From positions 1 to 6,263 of the forward strand of contig CAYMCM010000094.1 of assembly GCA_964388945.1 (NCBI GenBank): a stretch of DNA of 6,263 bases. Reading direction: 5' to 3'. The stretch comes from Roseburia_D sp964388945. GTDB lineage: Bacteria; Bacillota; Clostridia; Lachnospirales; Lachnospiraceae. The notes beneath the pieces were generated by a model that did no database searches, had not been told where the DNA came from, and saw only the letters and a program-made list of their open reading frames with translations. Made by a program: the position numbers and the translations under genes. Position 1 is the first letter of the stretch. Each line of letters starts with the position of its first letter. Below, one piece after another: positions 1 to 6,184 of the stretch.

Positions 1-53
1 AGCTGATGCACGATTGCCGCAACGATCTCAAGATGTGCCAGTTCTTCTGTACC
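1..53 (-). pseudogene. cotJC: Downstream (3') fragment of a CotJC / manganese-catalase family gene, split by the element
   Basis: Reading leftward from the core, the frame starting with the Gly codon at 53-51 encodes GTEELAHLEIVAAIVHQ and runs off the window edge. The family pattern is that of CotJC spore-coat proteins and manganese catalases, which carry a conserved LTDIGTEE-x-AHLE segment. The Glu at 44-42 and His at 35-33 form the ExxH motif that in manganese catalases supplies dimanganese ligands. The fragment has no start codon of its own here. In this frame the element side is closed by TAA at 57-59, so no fusion with the recombinase is made. The matching upstream part lies at 6211-6263. 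Family assignment is from remembered motifs over a short stretch; a general manganese catalase rather than CotJC proper is the main alternative. Confidence 0.8.
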
Positions 54-55
54 TA
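49..55. repeat. Attachment core at left element end (attL core), GTACCTA
   Basis: This 7-bp sequence is identical at 49-55, 3129-3135 and 6209-6215. Comparing the three junctions, identity to the left is lost at position 48 (t here, g at the other two). Identity to the right is lost only at the outer right junction, after 6215. These are the limits of the shared core expected from site-specific recombination. It contains the recombinase stop codon (TAG, 55-53) and overlaps the Ile-Gly-Thr codons of cotJC. Where in the 7 bp the strand exchange occurs cannot be told. Confidence 0.85.
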
Positions 56-1309
56 CTTATGCAAAGCCGTACACCATGTTCTTCCATTGGAAAATGTATA
101 CAAAATATCATTCTCCCTGACACAGATCTGCTTTAGTTCCGGCATGTTATCTGTATATCTTCTTACCGCTTGGACTTTCTGCCATGCCTCCTCAAATCCG
201 CGGTACAATACCTCATCCTTTACACGTTTTCCATTACAGCCCGCTTTTTTTCTTCCATTTTTTGCAACGTTTGCGCAAAGCCAGCTATGTGACGTCATGC
301 CATCCTTATTGCGGCGCAGTCTGCTGACACAGGGTGCCCCACAGCATCCGCAGACCACCTTTCCACTGCACCAGTAACGGTTCCGGTATTTTTCTCTCCC
401 CGCTATTCCACCCTTTTCTGCCGCACGCAAAAGCTTCTGTGCCTCGAGAAAGACCTCTTCTGATATAATTGCTGGATGATGCGCCTTTTTTATAACAAAT
501 TCCTCTTCTCCGCAGTTTTTCTTTTTGTGGTGTGTCAGATAATCCTCCGTATAGGTCTTTTTCTGCACCAAATCTCCTGTATATTTCTCATTTTGCAAGA
601 TCCGTCTCACCGCTACATTGCTCCACGAATTTCCCCGCGCTGTCCGGCAGCCCTGTTCATTCAGTTCCCGCGCGATCACTGCAGTTCCCTTTTTCTCCCG
701 AACAAATTTTGCAAAAATCTCCCGAACTACCTGCGCCTCAGGTTCCCGGATGTGAAGTACGCCATGTGTCAAATCATATCCGAACAGCCGTCTGCCAAAT
801 ACAACACCACGCTCCATCTGACGTTTCTGTCCCCATTTCACTCTCTCTGAGATCTTCCTGCTTTCTTCCTGTGCCATAGACGCCATAAGTGTCAGACGGA
901 TCTCTCCGTCATTTTCCCTTGTATCGATATGATCGATAATAAAAAATACACCCACGCCATAAGTACGCAGTGTGCGCACGGCAATGAGTGTATCTACGGT
1001 ATTTCTCGCAAAACGGCTGACTTCTTTTGTCAGGATCAGATCGATCCCGCCTTTTTTTGCATCTTCCATCATTTGTAAAAATGCTTCTCTTTTTTCCACG
1101 CTGGTTCCGGAAATCCCCTCATCCGCATAGATGCCGGCAAATTTCCAGTCCTCTTTTTCTTTTTTACGGATAAATGCTGTAAAATACTCCTGCTGATTCT
1201 TCAGTGAATTCTGCTGGTCATCCAGTTCAGTCGAAACTCTGCAATATGCGGCAACCCTCATAAATCCCACCTGTTTTTTTATCAGTTTATGCCGCTTTTC
1301 TTTCTTCAT
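53..1309 (-). CDS. Serine site-specific recombinase (resolvase/recombinase family), copy 1
   Basis: 418 aa. The N-terminal resolvase domain (about residues 17-165) has the YCRVST motif with catalytic Ser26 and Arg24, and SRFARN at 98-103 with the two conserved arginines 99 and 102. A 'recombinase' DNA-binding domain follows at about 170-295. A zinc ribbon at about 313-365 has Cys320/Cys323 and Cys345/Cys358 as likely ligands. After it only about 50 residues remain, so the long coiled coil of larger serine integrases appears very short or absent. The protein cuts and rejoins DNA at the att cores; its substrate is presumably the TAGGTAC site in cotJC. The 1309 start overlaps the HAD stop (ATGA). 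An alternative Met17 start at 1261 has a better ribosome site (AGGTGG, 5-nt spacing) and would give 402 aa. The stop codon lies inside the core. Confidence 0.95.
   Translation of the reverse strand: MKKEKRHKLIKKQVGFMRVAAYCRVSTELDDQQNSLKNQQEYFTAFIRKKEKEDWKFAGIYADEGISGTSVEKREAFLQMMEDAKKGGIDLILTKEVSRFARNTVDTLIAVRTLRTYGVGVFFIIDHIDTRENDGEIRLTLMASMAQEESRKISERVKWGQKRQMERGVVFGRRLFGYDLTHGVLHIREPEAQVVREIFAKFVREKKGTAVIARELNEQGCRTARGNSWSNVAVRRILQNEKYTGDLVQKKTYTEDYLTHHKKKNCGEEEFVIKKAHHPAIISEEVFLEAQKLLRAAEKGGIAGREKYRNRYWCSGKVVCGCCGAPCVSRLRRNKDGMTSHSWLCANVAKNGRKKAGCNGKRVKDEVLYRGFEEAWQKVQAVRRYTDNMPELKQICVRENDILYTFSNGRTWCTALHK
1267..1272 (-). promoter_or_regulatory. Ribosome binding site favouring the internal Met17 start of recombinase copy 1
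   Basis: AGGTGG lies 5 nt upstream of the ATG at 1261-1259. The first ATG (1309-1307) has only GGGTG two bases away, which is too close for a normal site, although coupling to the HAD stop could help it. Met17 would place the start directly before the beta-strand leading to the catalytic serine. Confidence 0.5.
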
Positions 1310-1974
1310 TCACCCGTTTTTTGTATTTCAAGAAACGTAAGAATATCCTCTGGTGCATCCACATAATATTGGGCACCGTGTTCTCCCAAAAATGCCCGGT
1401 CACGGAATCCCCAGGTTACACTGATACAGTCAAGTCCCGCATTTTTCGCCGTCTCAATATCTACATCGGAATCTCCCACATATATGCTGTGCGCGCTGTC
1501 ACTGCCCAGTCTGCGCATTGCCTCAAATACCGTATCCGGTGCCGGTTTGCGGCGGATACCTGCTTTTTCTCCAATCGCCACTTCAATCTTTCCCAGAAAA
1601 TACAGATCCCGAAGCTGCTGCACTGCAAAATCTCCCTTATTCGATACGATGGCAAGTTTTATTCCCTGTGCACGCAGCGTATCCAGCAATTCTGGAATTC
1701 CCTCATAGGGACATGTCTTTTTCGCACAGTTTTCGCCGTAATACGCACAAAAATCATCAAACACGCGCTGAAACTGCTCCGGCTCCACATCATCAGGCAA
1801 TGCCCGCTCTATCAGCTTTTTCAGACCATTTCCAACAAAATGCCGCACTTCTTCCAACGTATGAACCGGATAACCATATTTTTCCATTGCATAATTTACA
1901 CTGTCTGTCAGGTCATCTAGCGTGTTTAACAGTGTTCCATCCAGATCAAAAATGACTGTATCATAAGTTTTCAT
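1306..1974 (-). CDS. HAD-family phosphatase, phosphoglycolate-phosphatase-like, copy 1
   Basis: 222 aa, the usual length for Gph/PpaX-type HAD hydrolases. Motif I is DLDGTLLNT with nucleophile Asp10 and acid/base Asp12. Motif II is Ser111 in AIVSNK. Motif III is Lys143 in KPAPD. Motif IV is GDSDVD with Asp168 and Asp172. A helical cap occupies about residues 16-85. All catalytic residues are present, so an active soluble phosphatase is expected. The substrate (2-phosphoglycolate, pyrophosphate, a sugar phosphate or another small phosphoester) cannot be assigned from sequence. A strong AAGGAG at 1982-1987 lies 7 nt before the ATG, which fixes the start. The gene begins 15 nt after lrgB and its TGA overlaps the first recombinase ATG. 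Its role in a mobile unit is unknown; a metabolic or housekeeping-type cargo gene is the safest description. Confidence 0.9.
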   Translation of the reverse strand: MKTYDTVIFDLDGTLLNTLDDLTDSVNYAMEKYGYPVHTLEEVRHFVGNGLKKLIERALPDDVEPEQFQRVFDDFCAYYGENCAKKTCPYEGIPELLDTLRAQGIKLAIVSNKGDFAVQQLRDLYFLGKIEVAIGEKAGIRRKPAPDTVFEAMRRLGSDSAHSIYVGDSDVDIETAKNAGLDCISVTWGFRDRAFLGEHGAQYYVDAPEDILTFLEIQKTGE

Positions 1975-1989
1975 TCTTTTTCTCCTTGT

Positions 1990-2682
1990 CTAGTACAGAT
2001 TTGCAAAAACGGATGCACCAACCACTGTGATCAATCCCGCGACTGCGATGGCAAGACTGCTCATGGCCCCCTCCACTTCACCAAGTTCCATAGCGCGGGC
2101 AGTTCCGATCGCATGTGCAGACGTTCCAAGTGCCACACCCTTTGCGACTGCCTCTTTGATATGAAATGCTTTAAACACCGCTTCACCAATGATATTTCCA
2201 AAGACCCCGGTAATGATGATCACGGCTACGGTAACGGTAACAAAACCGCCAAGTTCTTCCGATACGCCCATACCGATCGCTGTCGTGATCGACTTGGGAA
2301 GTAACGTCACATACATCTGATGATCAAATCCAAATAACAGACAAAGTCCAAGCACCGATAAGATGCTGGTCAGTACACCTGCTATGATCCCACCGAGAAT
2401 CGCTTTATAATTACTCTTCAACATGGAAAGCTGCTGGTAAAGCGGAACTGCAAGGCATACCGTCGCAGGTGTCAGCAGATAGCTTAAATATTTTGCGCCT
2501 TCATTATAATTCTCATAATCCACACCGGTTGCCGCAAGAATCACGATGACAACAATGATCGCAACTAACAGCGGATTAAAAATTGCCCGTTTAAATTTCC
2601 TTTTCAGAAAAAGTCCGATCTCAAATCCGGCAATGCTTACAAACACGCCGAAAAATACTGAGGTACTAAGCATCTTGTCCAT
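1990..2682 (-). CDS. lrgB: LrgB/CidB family membrane protein, copy 1
   Basis: 230 aa, the typical length, very hydrophobic with several membrane segments. Family signatures in order are NPLLVAI (36-42), LTPATVCLAVPLYQQ (70-84), LPKSITTAIGMGVS (128-141) and GTSAHAIGTARAMELGE (186-202). LrgB works with LrgA in the cytoplasmic membrane. In staphylococci the pair is linked to control of murein hydrolase activity and lysis, and in Bacillus and streptococci the pair takes part in pyruvate uptake. Which role applies here is not shown. The start at 2682 has GGAGG at 2694-2698 with a rather long 11-nt spacing, and the first 17 nt overlap the end of lrgA, consistent with coupled translation of partners. 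The TAG stop is 15 nt before the HAD gene. Confidence 0.93.
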   Translation of the reverse strand: MDKMLSTSVFFGVFVSIAGFEIGLFLKRKFKRAIFNPLLVAIIVVIVILAATGVDYENYNEGAKYLSYLLTPATVCLAVPLYQQLSMLKSNYKAILGGIIAGVLTSILSVLGLCLLFGFDHQMYVTLLPKSITTAIGMGVSEELGGFVTVTVAVIIITGVFGNIIGEAVFKAFHIKEAVAKGVALGTSAHAIGTARAMELGEVEGAMSSLAIAVAGLITVVGASVFANLY

Positions 2683-3046
2683 CGTCTCTGCTGCCTCCCT
2701 TTTGTATGATAAACTGTGTCACAATTCCTGTTACTGCCATAACGATGATCGTCGTGAGCAATGTGACCGCAACGAGCGGAACACAGATTCCCTTGATCTC
2801 CGCCCATGAATCCATCAGTCCAACTGCTGCCGGAATAAACATCATAGGCATGATCTCGATCAGAAATGTCGCCGCATCCTTCACCTGATCCAGTTTCAGT
2901 ATCCCGGTGCAAAGTGCCGCAAGCATCAGAACCAGTCCGTAAATACTTGCCGGGATCGGGAGCGGAATAAAGTATTTGAGCACCTCTCCGAGGAATGTGA
3001 CTGCCAGAATAATTCCAAATTGTTTCATGAATTTCATAAATCGCAT
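2666..3046 (-). CDS. lrgA: LrgA/CidA family holin-like membrane protein, copy 1
   Basis: 126 aa, normal for CidA/LrgA. Four hydrophobic segments are visible (roughly residues 9-26, 31-50, 60-78 and 87-115), followed by a charged C-terminus. Family motifs are PIPASIYGLVL (30-40) and IMPMMFIPAAVGLMD (65-79). It is the small holin/antiholin-like partner of LrgB in the membrane. It is the first gene of the operon, about 22-25 nt downstream of the expected transcription start. Met1, Met4 (3037) and Met7 are all possible starts. The ribosome site is poor (an A-rich tract with AGAG), so the start is uncertain by up to six residues. Its 3' end overlaps lrgB by 17 nt. Confidence 0.92.
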   Translation of the reverse strand: MRFMKFMKQFGIILAVTFLGEVLKYFIPLPIPASIYGLVLMLAALCTGILKLDQVKDAATFLIEIMPMMFIPAAVGLMDSWAEIKGICVPLVAVTLLTTIIVMAVTGIVTQFIIQKGGSRDDGQDA

Positions 3047-3075
3047 CTCTTTTCTTTTTCTTCTGTCAATGTGAT

Positions 3076-3104
3076 ATTTTATAACGCCTCCTCCGATTCG
3101 TCAA
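3076..3104 (-). promoter_or_regulatory. SigA-type promoter for the copy 1 lrgA operon
   Basis: On the minus strand, TTGACG (3104-3099) is followed by a 17-nt spacer and TAAAAT (3081-3076). Each box matches the vegetative consensus at five of six positions. It lies inside the element, between the core and lrgA, so it travels with the unit. The spacer contains a Shine-Dalgarno-like GGAGGAGG with no start codon at a usable distance. The 82 nt between the core and lrgA (3047-3128) hold only this promoter and the short leader. Confidence 0.75.
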
Positions 3105-3120
3105 CCATTCTTTTGTACTG

Positions 3121-3135
3121 CTGCGCAGGTACCTA
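3121..3135. repeat. Element-element junction core (attP-like / circle junction sequence) with two overlapping short palindromes
   Basis: The shared core GTACCTA (3129-3135) joins the right end of copy 1 to the left end of copy 2. This is the sequence an excised circle would carry. CTGCGCAG (3121-3128) and AGGTACCT (3127-3134) are perfect 8-bp palindromes that overlap by two bases. Dyad symmetry near the crossover is common for serine recombinase sites. Beyond the central palindrome the flanking arms show no convincing inverted match by eye. Confidence 0.75.
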
Positions 3136-4389
3136 CTTATGCAAAGCCGTACACCATGTTCTTCCATTGGAAAATGTATACAAAATATCATTCTCCCTGA
3201 CACAGATCTGCTTTAGTTCCGGCATGTTATCTGTATATCTTCTTACCGCTTGGACTTTCTGCCATGCCTCCTCAAATCCGCGGTACAATACCTCATCCTT
3301 TACACGTTTTCCATTACAGCCCGCTTTTTTTCTTCCATTTTTTGCAACGTTTGCGCAAAGCCAGCTATGTGACGTCATGCCATCCTTATTGCGGCGCAGT
3401 CTGCTGACACAGGGTGCCCCACAGCATCCGCAGACCACCTTTCCACTGCACCAGTAACGGTTCCGGTATTTTTCTCTCCCCGCTATTCCACCCTTTTCTG
3501 CCGCACGCAAAAGCTTCTGTGCCTCGAGAAAGACCTCTTCTGATATAATTGCTGGATGATGCGCCTTTTTTATAACAAATTCCTCTTCTCCGCAGTTTTT
3601 CTTTTTGTGGTGTGTCAGATAATCCTCCGTATAGGTCTTTTTCTGCACCAAATCTCCTGTATATTTCTCATTTTGCAAGATCCGTCTCACCGCTACATTG
3701 CTCCACGAATTTCCCCGCGCTGTCCGGCAGCCCTGTTCATTCAGTTCCCGCGCGATCACTGCAGTTCCCTTTTTCTCCCGAACAAATTTTGCAAAAATCT
3801 CCCGAACTACCTGCGCCTCAGGTTCCCGGATGTGAAGTACGCCATGTGTCAAATCATATCCGAACAGCCGTCTGCCAAATACAACACCACGCTCCATCTG
3901 ACGTTTCTGTCCCCATTTCACTCTCTCTGAGATCTTCCTGCTTTCTTCCTGTGCCATAGACGCCATAAGTGTCAGACGGATCTCTCCGTCATTTTCCCTT
4001 GTATCGATATGATCGATAATAAAAAATACACCCACGCCATAAGTACGCAGTGTGCGCACGGCAATGAGTGTATCTACGGTATTTCTCGCAAAACGGCTGA
4101 CTTCTTTTGTCAGGATCAGATCGATCCCGCCTTTTTTTGCATCTTCCATCATTTGTAAAAATGCTTCTCTTTTTTCCACGCTGGTTCCGGAAATCCCCTC
4201 ATCCGCATAGATGCCGGCAAATTTCCAGTCCTCTTTTTCTTTTTTACGGATAAATGCTGTAAAATACTCCTGCTGATTCTTCAGTGAATTCTGCTGGTCA
4301 TCCAGTTCAGTCGAAACTCTGCAATATGCGGCAACCCTCATAAATCCCACCTGTTTTTTTATCAGTTTATGCCGCTTTTCTTTCTTCAT
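3133..4389 (-). CDS. Serine site-specific recombinase, copy 2
   Basis: Identical 418-aa protein to the one ending at 53, with intact catalytic Ser26, Arg24, Arg99 and Arg102 and the CxxC...C...C zinc ribbon, so neither copy is decayed. Its TAG stop (3135-3133) lies in the middle core. Here the sequence beyond the stop is the promoter region of copy 1 rather than cotJC. Met1 at 4389 overlaps the HAD stop by 4 nt, and the Met17 alternative at 4341 has AGGTGG at 4347-4352. With no terminator seen after it, transcription from copy 2 could run on into copy 1 and raise expression of the whole array. It should act equally on all three cores. Confidence 0.95.
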   Translation of the reverse strand: MKKEKRHKLIKKQVGFMRVAAYCRVSTELDDQQNSLKNQQEYFTAFIRKKEKEDWKFAGIYADEGISGTSVEKREAFLQMMEDAKKGGIDLILTKEVSRFARNTVDTLIAVRTLRTYGVGVFFIIDHIDTRENDGEIRLTLMASMAQEESRKISERVKWGQKRQMERGVVFGRRLFGYDLTHGVLHIREPEAQVVREIFAKFVREKKGTAVIARELNEQGCRTARGNSWSNVAVRRILQNEKYTGDLVQKKTYTEDYLTHHKKKNCGEEEFVIKKAHHPAIISEEVFLEAQKLLRAAEKGGIAGREKYRNRYWCSGKVVCGCCGAPCVSRLRRNKDGMTSHSWLCANVAKNGRKKAGCNGKRVKDEVLYRGFEEAWQKVQAVRRYTDNMPELKQICVRENDILYTFSNGRTWCTALHK

Positions 4390-5054
4390 TCACCCGTTTT
4401 TTGTATTTCAAGAAACGTAAGAATATCCTCTGGTGCATCCACATAATATTGGGCACCGTGTTCTCCCAAAAATGCCCGGTCACGGAATCCCCAGGTTACA
4501 CTGATACAGTCAAGTCCCGCATTTTTCGCCGTCTCAATATCTACATCGGAATCTCCCACATATATGCTGTGCGCGCTGTCACTGCCCAGTCTGCGCATTG
4601 CCTCAAATACCGTATCCGGTGCCGGTTTGCGGCGGATACCTGCTTTTTCTCCAATCGCCACTTCAATCTTTCCCAGAAAATACAGATCCCGAAGCTGCTG
4701 CACTGCAAAATCTCCCTTATTCGATACGATGGCAAGTTTTATTCCCTGTGCACGCAGCGTATCCAGCAATTCTGGAATTCCCTCATAGGGACATGTCTTT
4801 TTCGCACAGTTTTCGCCGTAATACGCACAAAAATCATCAAACACGCGCTGAAACTGCTCCGGCTCCACATCATCAGGCAATGCCCGCTCTATCAGCTTTT
4901 TCAGACCATTTCCAACAAAATGCCGCACTTCTTCCAACGTATGAACCGGATAACCATATTTTTCCATTGCATAATTTACACTGTCTGTCAGGTCATCTAG
5001 CGTGTTTAACAGTGTTCCATCCAGATCAAAAATGACTGTATCATAAGTTTTCAT
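4386..5054 (-). CDS. HAD-family phosphatase, phosphoglycolate-phosphatase-like, copy 2
   Basis: Identical 222-aa copy with a complete HAD motif set: Asp10/Asp12, Ser111, Lys143 and Asp168/Asp172. It has the same AAGGAG ribosome site (5062-5067, 7-nt spacing), the same 15-nt gap after lrgB and the same ATGA overlap with the recombinase. Retention of every catalytic residue in both units argues that the gene is functional cargo. The HAD superfamily is broad and substrate prediction is weak; Gph or PpaX-like activity is only the closest resemblance. Confidence 0.9.
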   Translation of the reverse strand: MKTYDTVIFDLDGTLLNTLDDLTDSVNYAMEKYGYPVHTLEEVRHFVGNGLKKLIERALPDDVEPEQFQRVFDDFCAYYGENCAKKTCPYEGIPELLDTLRAQGIKLAIVSNKGDFAVQQLRDLYFLGKIEVAIGEKAGIRRKPAPDTVFEAMRRLGSDSAHSIYVGDSDVDIETAKNAGLDCISVTWGFRDRAFLGEHGAQYYVDAPEDILTFLEIQKTGE

Positions 5055-5069
5055 TCTTTTTCTCCTTGT

Positions 5070-5762
5070 CTAGTACAGATTTGCAAAAACGGATGCACCA
5101 ACCACTGTGATCAATCCCGCGACTGCGATGGCAAGACTGCTCATGGCCCCCTCCACTTCACCAAGTTCCATAGCGCGGGCAGTTCCGATCGCATGTGCAG
5201 ACGTTCCAAGTGCCACACCCTTTGCGACTGCCTCTTTGATATGAAATGCTTTAAACACCGCTTCACCAATGATATTTCCAAAGACCCCGGTAATGATGAT
5301 CACGGCTACGGTAACGGTAACAAAACCGCCAAGTTCTTCCGATACGCCCATACCGATCGCTGTCGTGATCGACTTGGGAAGTAACGTCACATACATCTGA
5401 TGATCAAATCCAAATAACAGACAAAGTCCAAGCACCGATAAGATGCTGGTCAGTACACCTGCTATGATCCCACCGAGAATCGCTTTATAATTACTCTTCA
5501 ACATGGAAAGCTGCTGGTAAAGCGGAACTGCAAGGCATACCGTCGCAGGTGTCAGCAGATAGCTTAAATATTTTGCGCCTTCATTATAATTCTCATAATC
5601 CACACCGGTTGCCGCAAGAATCACGATGACAACAATGATCGCAACTAACAGCGGATTAAAAATTGCCCGTTTAAATTTCCTTTTCAGAAAAAGTCCGATC
5701 TCAAATCCGGCAATGCTTACAAACACGCCGAAAAATACTGAGGTACTAAGCATCTTGTCCAT
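5070..5762 (-). CDS. lrgB: LrgB/CidB family membrane protein, copy 2
   Basis: Identical 230-aa copy with the PATVCLAVPLY and SAHAIGTARAMELGE signatures of the LrgB family and the same 17-nt overlap with lrgA. GGAGG at 5774-5778 precedes the start by 11 nt. Two intact lrgA-lrgB pairs in tandem would double the dosage of this membrane system. In the holin/antiholin-like view this could alter lysis behaviour; in the pyruvate-carrier view it could alter pyruvate exchange. The sequence does not decide between them. Confidence 0.93.
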   Translation of the reverse strand: MDKMLSTSVFFGVFVSIAGFEIGLFLKRKFKRAIFNPLLVAIIVVIVILAATGVDYENYNEGAKYLSYLLTPATVCLAVPLYQQLSMLKSNYKAILGGIIAGVLTSILSVLGLCLLFGFDHQMYVTLLPKSITTAIGMGVSEELGGFVTVTVAVIIITGVFGNIIGEAVFKAFHIKEAVAKGVALGTSAHAIGTARAMELGEVEGAMSSLAIAVAGLITVVGASVFANLY

Positions 5763-6126
5763 CGTCTCTGCTGCCTCCCTTTTGTATGATAAACTGTGTC
5801 ACAATTCCTGTTACTGCCATAACGATGATCGTCGTGAGCAATGTGACCGCAACGAGCGGAACACAGATTCCCTTGATCTCCGCCCATGAATCCATCAGTC
5901 CAACTGCTGCCGGAATAAACATCATAGGCATGATCTCGATCAGAAATGTCGCCGCATCCTTCACCTGATCCAGTTTCAGTATCCCGGTGCAAAGTGCCGC
6001 AAGCATCAGAACCAGTCCGTAAATACTTGCCGGGATCGGGAGCGGAATAAAGTATTTGAGCACCTCTCCGAGGAATGTGACTGCCAGAATAATTCCAAAT
6101 TGTTTCATGAATTTCATAAATCGCAT
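5746..6126 (-). CDS. lrgA: LrgA/CidA family holin-like membrane protein, copy 2
   Basis: Identical 126-aa copy with four membrane segments and the PIPASIYGL and MPMMFIPAAVGLMD family motifs. It is the first complete gene met by any transcript entering from the cotJC side: only 82 nt separate it from the right core, and no terminator is visible there. The start is ambiguous among Met1 (6126), Met4 (6117) and Met7. It can be expressed from its own promoter at 6156-6184 and, by inference, from upstream cotJ transcription. Confidence 0.92.
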   Translation of the reverse strand: MRFMKFMKQFGIILAVTFLGEVLKYFIPLPIPASIYGLVLMLAALCTGILKLDQVKDAATFLIEIMPMMFIPAAVGLMDSWAEIKGICVPLVAVTLLTTIIVMAVTGIVTQFIIQKGGSRDDGQDA

Positions 6127-6155
6127 CTCTTTTCTTTTTCTTCTGTCAATGTGAT

Positions 6156-6184
6156 ATTTTATAACGCCTCCTCCGATTCGTCAA
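6156..6184 (-). promoter_or_regulatory. SigA-type promoter for the copy 2 lrgA operon
   Basis: TTGACG (6184-6179), a 17-nt spacer and TAAAAT (6161-6156) on the minus strand are the same as at 3076-3104. Here the -35 box also contains the TGA (6183-6181) that ends the interrupted CotJC frame. It is the outermost promoter of the array. Confidence 0.75.

Larger units (their letters stand above)
49..3135 (-). mobile_element. Serine-recombinase intervening element, copy 1 (lrgA-lrgB-HAD-recombinase), 3080-bp unit
   Basis: The unit is bounded by GTACCTA cores at 49-55 and 3129-3135 and has a period of 3080 bp. It holds four co-directional genes and one promoter, with the recombinase at the left end and the promoter at the right end. 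No replication gene, phage structural gene, DDE transposase or terminal inverted repeat is present. A serine recombinase is the only mobility function. The outer boundary falls exactly in the cotJC reading frame, which is restored if the unit is removed. That it moves by site-specific excision as a circle is inferred from the recombinase and the core repeats. Confidence 0.85.

Noticed and set aside
49..55. GTACCTA as a 7-bp target-site duplication of a DDE transposon
   Set aside because: The only mobility gene is a serine recombinase, no terminal inverted repeats are seen, and a single core between tandem units fits site-specific circle insertion better. A duplication cannot be fully excluded from one insertion.
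6..377. Plus-strand ORF starting at the left edge (and the similar one at 3020-3457)
   Set aside because: Most of it is antisense to the recombinase 3' end. Its first codons are antisense to cotJC, and its counterpart begins antisense to lrgA, so it has no consistent start or family features.
1321..1920. 199-codon plus-strand ORF antisense to the HAD gene
   Set aside because: The product is rich in Cys, His, Ile and Arg without recognisable motifs, while the minus strand encodes a complete HAD protein with a strong ribosome site.
2637..2912. 91-codon minus-strand ORF overlapping lrgA and lrgB
   Set aside because: It is in another frame of lrgA with a low-complexity Asp/Gly/His-rich product and no ribosome site; it is a shadow frame.
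3047..3130. Rho-independent terminator between the recombinase of copy 2 and lrgA of copy 1
   Set aside because: Only short palindromes without a following T-run on the transcribed strand are present; the sequence is better explained as promoter and att site.
3133..3165. SigK/SigE-like -10 (GCATAAGTA) at the recombinase 3' end facing lrgA
   Set aside because: The match to CATAnnnTA or CATACAnT is incomplete and I see no matching -35; it is also recombinase coding sequence.
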